DNA of 64,000 bases from Atherinomorus stipes. Taxonomy: Eukaryota; Chordata; Actinopteri; Atheriniformes; Atherinidae. Positions 57,390 to 64,000 of this stretch are shown here, one piece after another. How positions within the stretch are numbered: the first letter of the stretch is position 1; every line of letters begins with the position of its first letter. The notes under the pieces are model-generated. The model did no database searches and was not told the DNA's origin. It saw nothing but the letters and a program-made list of their open reading frames with translations. Location: assembly GCA_023101725.1 (NCBI GenBank), contig JALJCO010007904.1:1-64000 (forward strand), in the 5' to 3' direction. The position numbers were made by a program, and so were the translations under genes.

Positions 57390-58160
57390 TGTTACCAGCA
57401 AAGAAATGTCCAACTGCTAAAAGAATGATACCGTCTGCTCAGAGCAAAGGAATAAAAGTTTATTTTTCCTTGTAGTCCACCAGCAAGTCTTTTCCTCTAA
57501 AAAGGTGAAGCAAAAGGGGGTGCCAACTTGGTGGAGGAAGGTCCCCTTGTGTTCCGTTGGGGGAGAAATCCTTCGGAGGGAGAGAGAGAGGCGTGCCCCC
57601 CAGGTAAGTGTCCAGCCGTCACGCCACTGTCCACCTGGTAAGTACACTGCCAAGGCCACGTTGATGCTGCAAAGATATGAGAATCCACTAAGACACTCTG
57701 TAGGCCGGGGGAGCAGCCCAATCACACAAATAGTTCTGGGAGGTTAGCGTCCCTTAGACTCATCTGTTTCAGGCGTTGCTCCGTTCTCTGGGATGATCCT
57801 CTCCAGCTGCCTCCAGTGCCACCGTGGTCCTCTGCTGCGCCGTCAGCTGTTCTCCCACGAGTCTCACTTCTTCTGCAGCTCCGATCCCCCGCTCCTGCTC
57901 ACCAAGTTTTTCCTTTGTGTTGCCTCCTTCACAGCCTGCTGCCTCAGTGTTTTTTTTGCACCTGTCCCTCTCCAGCCCAATTAAATCCCCAGCCAGTGTT
58001 GCAGTGGGGAGGGCGGGTCCACCTACCAGCTGCAACTGATCGTCAATCAGTCTTGTCCCACTTCATGCTAAAAACAGTTCAAGTCCACAGCAAGTAAAAA
58101 CACACAATAAAACCATAAACAAGTAGGAACAGACTGGTTCTCAGTTTTTGCACCTTGACA
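57390..58160 (-). mobile_element. 3' LTR of a Ty3/gypsy element (boundaries partly inferred)
   Basis: On the minus strand a purine-rich tract (tcaaagagggggggaga, 58177-58161) is followed by tgtcaaggtgcaaaaactg. This is the polypurine tract and 5'-TG of an LTR. An AATAAA occurs about 700 bp into it (near 57455). The end at ggtaaca (57390) is a guess from the usual CA terminus. No 5' LTR is present in the window for comparison. Confidence 0.55.
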
Positions 58161-58196
58161 TCTCCCCCCCTCTTTGATACTGGTCGTCCCGACCAG

Positions 58197-60055
58197 TCAC
58201 CCCACCCGGTACCTGGCTGGGGGTACCCCTAAATTGGGCCTACATGAGCGGCGTAGCTCAGGCTGTTCAAGTCCTACCCTGGGTGCCTCCATTTCTCCTG
58301 AAGGGTCGGGTTGCAACACATTGGCTGGAGGCTCATGAGTGACTGTCAGCAACCCTGGTAGCCACCAGGTGGGAGGGGGAAGGGGATTGGTTTCTCCTGT
58401 TGCAATGGCCGTTGGTTCTTCCATCTCAGCATGGTCCTGTGCTGAATTCAAAGGACACAACCTCAAGTTATTTCGATGCACAGTACGGGTAGGGCCCTCT
58501 CTACCCTCTGGTCTAAGCATGTACACCGGATGCCCCTCCCGTAGTGGCCTCACCACCACAAATGGTTCTGGTAACCACCTAAAATTAAGCTTCCCTCTGG
58601 CCCTCCTACGAAAGTTCCTGACCAAGACCCTCTCCCCTGAAAGTAAGGGGACCTGACGAGCTCGCCTATTATAGCGGCCTTCGTCCATTCCCTGTCTGTG
58701 CTGGGCTCGGTTCCTAACTATTTCATAGGCCCTGCTCAGTGATTGATGATGGTCCTTCAGCCAGCCTTCCAGGGTATGTGACATGCCCATCTGTTTCAGC
58801 CCCATAACCCAATCCACTGGTAGCCTGGCATGCCTTCCAAAAACAACGTAGTGGGGAGTTACCCCCGTTGTACTGTGCACAGTGTTATTGTAAGCCTGGA
58901 CAAGGGCTGGTAGGTGGTCAGGCCACTGTTCCTGGTCCTGCTCAGTCAGGGAGTTCAACAACCCCAAAAGGGTTTGGTTGAACCTCTCACAGGCACCATT
59001 ACCTTGGGGGTGGTAGGCCGTTGTGCGGCTTTTTTGACATCCATACAACTGGCAAAGCTCCCTCACCACCGATGATTCAAAGGTTGTGCCCCGGTCAGTT
59101 AAAATCCTTTCAGGGCAGCCAAAAGTCTGGATCAAGCTGTTGTACATCGCCCGAGCTGTTGTAGTGGCTGACTGATCCTTGGTGGGCACTGCAAAGGCAT
59201 ACTTTGAGAACAAATCAGTCATCACCAAGATATAAGGGTAGCGGTCATTTGGACGTCCCAGAGAAAGGTAATCCATCCCTACCACCTCAAAAGGGTAGGA
59301 GGTGACAATGGGTACCAATGGTGCTTTTACCTCTGGGCCAGCTTTAGCACAGATGCAGTGCCAACAGGCCCTAGTCCATTCTCTTACATCATGGGCCATC
59401 CGTGGCCAAAAGCAACGATCACGCAGCGTTGCCAGCGTCCTCTCTGCGCTTGGGTGGCCCATCTGTTCATGATACGTTCTCCACAAATCCTTAGTTTCTT
59501 TTTCTGGGATGATAACCTGCAAAACTTCAGATCCAGTGGCAGCATCCACATGTAATACTCCCAACAGGCCTGCCCTGAGTACAATTTTATCCCATTCTTT
59601 CAACAGGGATTTCAGATATGTGGATGCAGACTCACCCACTGTAGGCTGGACCTCTTGTTCTTTCCACTGCCGGAGCTGTGCCAAATCAAAGTCTTGGGCC
59701 TGACAATCCTCCCATGGCTTGTCCTCATTCACTCTGGTGAGATTGACCTGGGCCATTGGTTCACCTGTAGATATGGGTAGCCTTGACAGAGCATCAGCAT
59801 TCCGATTTTGAACTCCTGGGCGGTACTTGATCGTATACCTAAAGTTAGCTAGCTGGGCCACCCACCTCTGCTCCACTGCTCCCAATCGGGCCGTCTCCAG
59901 GTGCACCAACGGATTATTATCTGTAAACACAGTAAACTCGGCACCGTACAGATAATCTTTGAACTTTTCAGCGACAGCCCACTTAAGAGCCAACATGTGC
60001 TTCGATTTTACCCAGTTATGTAACGGCAAACAAAGTTTACCCGGCATTCCTTTTT
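58197..60055 (-). pseudogene. Ty3/gypsy pol fragment: RNase H and integrase
   Basis: The open minus-strand frame of about 615 codons begins inside RNase H (KHMLALKWAV, TDNNPL, VAQLANFRYTIKYRPGVQNR). It continues into integrase with an H-H-C-C zinc finger (HEQMGH, then CWHC) and the D,D-35-E core: Asp in GMDYLSLG, Asp in LTDRGTTF and Glu in HPQGNGACERFNQ. It ends with a C-terminal region (VHRNNLRLCP). Gag, protease, reverse transcriptase and the 5' LTR are missing; homology stops near 60010-60055 at a poly(T) tract. The uninterrupted frame implies recent insertion, but the copy cannot be autonomous. Confidence 0.9.
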
Positions 60056-60245
60056 TTTTCTCTGTCACTCCGAGCCTGTCACGGGTCACATCTTAATATG
60101 TACAGTTTGATCGTGGCTAAACATGAACGCTGTCTTACATATCATGACGAGTTTATTGTCGTATGCTTTGACGAATGTATCAAACTCTCTGAACTCGGAT
60201 CAGTTCAGCGCTACAGCCGCCTTCACTTCACCGTCTGGATGAACA

Positions 60246-60490
60246 GCTGCTGCTGCTGCGTTACATTTAACCCCGTCCTGCCCGGTGATGCTGCATCATG
60301 CAGCTCTGAGCTGCTGCGTTACATTTAACCCCGTCCTGCCCGGTGATGCTGCATCATGCAGCTCTGAGCTGCTGCGTTACATTTAACCCCGTCCTGCCCG
60401 GTGATGCTGCATCATGCAGCTCTGAGCTGCTGCGTTACATTTAACCCCGTCCTGCCCGGTGATGCTGCATCATGCAGCTCTGAGCTGCTG
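60246..60490. repeat. 58-bp tandem repeat, four copies
   Basis: Four nearly identical copies containing gcgttacatttaaccccgtc and gatgctgcatcatgcagctc; the latter is partly palindromic (tgcatcatgca). Confidence 0.93.
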
Positions 60491-61229
60491 CAGGACTCCG
60501 GCGGCTCATACGAGGCAGAATCAAACCAACCGCTGCTCATAAAACTGTAACTGACAGGAAAATCAGGCAACAGAGCTGCTGCTGTCAGGGCATCTCCGGT
60601 CAAAGAGAGGAGCAACATCGGCCATGGCCGCCCGCTGCTGCCGTGTCGGTGTAAAGGAAACATTTATCCGACACCTGATCAGATGTAACAGCCGATTCCA
60701 ATAGAGTCTGAAACCACGTGATTGGGCCCGATTTCCGATCACGTGGTTGGATCGGGACATCACTCTTCATCATCTCCATCAGAAACGTGCACTTAAGAGT
60801 ACCTAAGTGCAGCCACAATGACCGACGAGGGCGCGGCCTTACATCCATATGTAAGGGGGTTTTGTGTGAGCTATTGTTAATGTTGAAGATTAAATTGTTT
60901 GGCCGTCTATCTGAACTGTTAAATGAGAGCATAAAAATGGTGTGACCACAAAAGGAGGAACACAGGAAGCTAAAAGTTTAACAACTTATTTTAAAAATAA
61001 AAGAAAAAGTTCTTAGACCAAAAATAAAAATGCTTTTAAAACCCGGGCTGTAAAGAATAAAAGTTCCGAGAATAAAAATAATTAAGTCACTGCTGGGGGG
61101 GAGGGAAGCTGTCGGCGTCAGGTGTGAGCTGGTCAGGATGAGGCTGCTCCTCCCCGGTTTGATTCCCGCCGTCCTTTCCTAAGGCACACAACGAAACGAG
61201 CCGGCTACGCAGCACACCAAGCGACACAC
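60491..61229. other. intergenic sequence with a TIR-like fragment
   Basis: About 60757-60850 (gagtacctaagtgcagccac then ttacatccatatg) is related to the left end of the intron-5 TIR element. An AT-rich stretch with several ataaaa words lies at 60990-61085. No gene supported. Confidence 0.45.
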
Positions 61230-61805
61230 AGGATGTCGTCCGGGGGCTATTACCCCCACAGCACCGCAATGCTCACGTACAGGTGGGGCAGGGTTTTACC
61301 CCCACAGCTCTGCAATGCTCACGTACAGGTGGGGCAGGGTTTTACCCCCACAGCACTGCAATGCTCACGTACAGGCGGGGCAGGGTTTTACCCCCACAGC
61401 ACCGCAATGCTCACTTACAGGCGGGGCAGGGTTTTACCCCCACAGCACCGCAATGCTCACGTACAGGCGGGGCAGGGTTTTACCCCCACAGCACCGCAAT
61501 GCTCACTTACAGGCGGGGCAGGGTTTTACCCCCACAGCACCGCAATGCTCACGTACAGGCGGGGCAGGGTTTTACCCCCACAGCACCGCAATGCTCACGT
61601 ACAGGCGGGGCAGGGTTTTACCCCACAGCACCGCAATGCTCACTTACAGGCGGGGCAGGGTTTTACCCCCACAGCACCGCAATGCTCACGTACAGGCGGG
61701 GCAGGGTTTTACCCCCACAGCACCGCAATGCTCACTTACAGGCGGGGCAGGGTTTTAACCCCACAGCACCGCAATGCTCACGTACAGGCGGGGCAGGGTT
61801 TTACC
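61230..61805. repeat. 46-bp minisatellite
   Basis: About 12 copies of ggcggggcagggttttaccc followed by ccacagcaccgcaatgctca and cgtaca or cttaca. One copy lacks a C, shifting the frame. Confidence 0.95.
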
Positions 61806-61874
61806 CCCGCCACTTCTCATGTTCCGCTCACGGTGCTGCTTACGGCTTCCTCCAGCCTGCACGCCCGGTCCGCT

Positions 61875-62850
61875 CCTCCCGTTCTCGGCCTGCCCCTCCT
61901 ATTCTTTGCCTGCCCCTCCTGTTCTCGGCCTGCCCCTCCTATTCTCTGCCTGCCCCTCCCGTTCTCGGCCCACCCCTCCCGTTCTCGGCCCGCCCCTCCC
62001 GTTCTTGGCCTGCCCCTCCCGTTCTCGGCCTGCCCCTCCTATTCTCTGCCTGCCCCTCCCGTTCTCGGCCCGCCCCTCCCGTTCTCGGCCCGCCCCCTCC
62101 CGTTCTCGGCCTGCCCCTCCTAATCTTGGCCTGCCCCTCCTATTCTTGACCCGCCCCTCCCGTTCTCGGCCCGCCCCTCCCATTCTCGGCCTGCCCCTCC
62201 TATTCTTGGCCCGCCCCTCCTGTTCTCGGCCTGCCCCTCCCGTTCTCGGCCTGCCCCTCCAATTCTTGTCCTGCCCCTCCTGTTCTTGGCCTGCCCCTCC
62301 AATTCTCGTCCTGCCCTCCCGTTCTCGGCATGGCCCCCCCCCCTCCCGTTCTCGGCCTGCCCCTCCTGTTCTTGGCCTGCCCCTCCCGTTCTCGGCCTGC
62401 CCCTCCTGTTCTCGGCCCGCCCCCCCCGTTCTCGGCCCGCCCCTCCCGTTCTCGGCCCGCCCCTCCTGTTCTCGGCCTGCCCCTCCCGTTCTCGGCCCGC
62501 CCCTCCCGTTCTCGGCCTGCCCCTCCCGTTCTCGGCCTGCCCCTCCCGTTCTCGGCCTGCCCCTCCTATTCTTGGCCTGCCCCTCCCGTTCTCGGCCCGC
62601 CCCCTCCCGTTCTCGGCCTGCCCCTCCTGTTCTCGGCCTGCCCCTCCCGTTCTCGGCCTGCCCCTCCTATTCTTGGCCTGCCCCTCCCGTTCTCGGCCTG
62701 CCCCTCCCGTTCTCGGCCCGCCCCTCCCGTTCTCGGCCTGCCCCTCCTGTTCTCGGCCTGCCCATCCCGTTCTCGGCCTGCCCCTCCTATTCTTGGCCTG
62801 CCCCTCCTGTTCTCGGCCTGCCCCTCCCGTTCTCGGCCTGCCCCTCCATT
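61875..62850. repeat. 20-bp C-rich minisatellite
   Basis: About 48 copies of ctcggcctgcccctcccgtt, with ctcctgtt, ctcctatt, cttggcc and cccgccc variants. The minus strand carries GGGAGGGG in most units. Confidence 0.95.
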
Positions 62851-63359
62851 CGAAGAGTCACACACACAGCCAGCCCGAGCAAAGCCACGACACGAGCCCA
62901 AGGCTCCTGTCTAACGAGCACCACTGCTTCCCAAGTACCGACTACTCACAGCCAAGGCAGGGTTTCTCCTGCCGCTGAGTGTCTTCAGCGTCGTGGTGCT
63001 CTGTCCGGGCAGTCGGCTGCCAGCTGGATCCTGTGGTGGTTTCTACTCCCAGGCCTTCCCAAAACACAGCGCACCTGCCACTTGCTGTGAAACCCCTTAT
63101 GTCTCATCCCTGTTGCCGCCGTAGCGCAGGTGCGCTGATTGGCAAGCAGGGATTGGGCAGCACAGTCACGTGGTGAGGGCTGCTATGCCAACCGCTGAGG
63201 AGGCAGGACTCAAATGCAAGAAAAAAACCCAAACAAACCAAACCATGCAAGGAAAACCACAACAATCATGTCCTCCTCTTAGGCTGCATCACACATACAG
63301 GAAGTCTCCAGCAGAAGTTAGTTACACACCACCAAGAGTATCTGCTGCCCGCAAACAGA
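62851..63359. other. intergenic sequence, nothing recognised
   Basis: Moderately GC-rich sequence with short plus-strand frames only. Words such as 'tggttctactcccaggcc' and an A-rich patch near 63218 do not identify an element. It may be transposon-derived. Confidence 0.45.
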
Positions 63360-63500
63360 TGTGAGGTGTAGTCGGGTGGTTATGGGTGGGGGAGGGGCCA
63401 GGTTTAGGGTGGAGGGAGGGGTCAGGGTAGGGGTGTCAGGGTTTGGGGTCGGGGAGGGGTCAGGGTAACGGTTGGGCGAGGGGTGAGGGGAGGGGTCAGT
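63360..63500 (+). other. G-rich tract with quadruplex potential
   Basis: The plus strand has repeated runs of three to five G separated by one to nine bases (gggtgggggagggg, gggtggagggagggg, ggtcggggaggggtcaggg). This satisfies the usual four-G-run pattern several times over. Confidence 0.7.
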
Positions 63501-63539
63501 TTTTAATAAGTTACATGAAGAACAAACTTCTGATTGGGA

Positions 63540-63650
63540 CTTCAGCCGTGGATTGGACATATGGCGACGTATCGTGACTGCAGTTGGGTCCCTCTTGAAA
63601 CGTGACTTCTCATCATCACTCTTCGTCATCTTCATGAGAAATGTGACTCC
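63540..63650. mobile_element. TIR-like fragment related to the intron-5 element
   Basis: The stretch ttggacatatggcgacgtat followed by cgtgactgcagttgggtc matches 54325-54361 almost exactly, in the same orientation. The neighbouring 'catcactcttcgtcatctt' resembles 60760-60780. It is probably one end of a dispersed non-autonomous element. Confidence 0.55.
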
Positions 63651-63744
63651 TCATCTTCGGGCGTCTCCAGAAGCTCATTAACGTCTCATTAACATCCTCG
63701 TTAGGACTCGTTTGTCTTTACTAATCTCATTTCTAACTGCAGTT

Positions 63745-63975
63745 TCCTCCTTCAGGAAGTTCCTGGAGATCAGCAGGGAGGCGGCTCCCAGCACTCCACA
63801 ACAGCTCAGCACAAGGTCCAGTCCAGGTCCAGTCCAGGTCCGGGTCTGGTCAAGGTCTAAACCAGGTCTGATCCAGGTCTAGTCCACATCTGATTCAGAT
63901 CTGATCTTCAGGAGGTTCCTGGAGATCAGCAGGGAGGTGGCTGCCAGCACTCCACAACAGCTCAGCATGAGGTCC
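63745..63975. other. duplicated exon-like segment
   Basis: Two copies about 156 bp apart contain tcctggagatcagcagggag and ccagcactccacaacagctc. On the plus strand each follows a pyrimidine stretch ending in cttcag and reads about 20 residues (FLEISREAAPSTPQQLS in the first copy). On the minus strand each reads a hydrophobic stretch (LSCCGVLAATSLLISRN in the second copy). I cannot name a protein or decide the strand; it may be a tandem exon duplication or simply a repeat. Confidence 0.35.
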
Positions 63976-64000
63976 AGTCCAGGTCCGGGTCTGGTCCAGG

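Noticed and set aside
63360..63470. Telomere-like tttaggg words suggesting a chromosome end
   Set aside because: Only isolated occurrences such as gtttagggtgg are present, with no tandem TTAGGG series.

Overview
This is eukaryotic DNA, almost certainly from a ray-finned (teleost) fish. It holds three intron-containing vertebrate genes whose splice sites and phases can be read directly: an agouti-related neuropeptide gene (agrp, + strand, coding part 24879-25455) and two chymotrypsinogen genes in head-to-head orientation (minus strand 33553-37828; plus strand 49005-54798). The mobile elements are also fish-like: Tc1/mariner copies, TTAA- and ATA-flanked MITEs, non-LTR retrotransposon tails and a Ty3/gypsy fragment. 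Small introns of 68-97 bp fit a compact fish genome. No tRNA, rRNA, CRISPR or prokaryotic operon structure was seen. Layout: 1-16074 is minisatellite, first a 19-bp family (about 11.2 kb, interrupted near 7.6 kb by a Tc1-like fragment) and then a 24-bp family. A possible minus-strand first exon with CCAAT boxes lies at 16.1-16.45 kb. Next come a 50-bp array, a LINE tail and a 23-bp array that stops about 120 bp upstream of the agrp TATA-like box. The agrp gene has an inferred noncoding first exon near 21.2 kb, a first intron filled by three unrelated arrays, three coding exons, and a 12-bp array occupying the 3' UTR from the stop codon to the AATAAA. A MITE-rich stretch (26.7-30.5 kb) and a 22-bp array (30.5-33.4 kb) lead to the minus-strand chymotrypsinogen gene. 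The 11 kb between the two chymotrypsinogen promoters holds LINE fragments, a Tc1 element with a nested TTAA MITE, and a 5.8-kb array of 34-bp units. After the plus-strand chymotrypsinogen gene come an 18-bp array, a truncated gypsy element (RNase H plus integrase, with 3' LTR), more short arrays and a possible duplicated exon at the right edge. By my boundary sums roughly two thirds of the 64 kb is tandem repeat, in more than twenty unrelated unit families. The large open frames in these arrays are artefacts of stop-free repeat units and are not annotated as genes. How the genes work: the chymotrypsinogens are secreted pancreatic zymogens with complete His-Asp-Ser triads. One has an A-type S1 pocket (Gly226) and the other a B-type pocket (Ala226), so they probably cleave overlapping but different sites in dietary protein. 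agrp encodes a hypothalamic melanocortin-receptor antagonist that promotes feeding. They are neighbours rather than an operon. The most distinctive feature is that the long introns of all three genes, and the agrp 3' UTR, consist almost wholly of minisatellite, in several cases starting at a splice site or stop codon.
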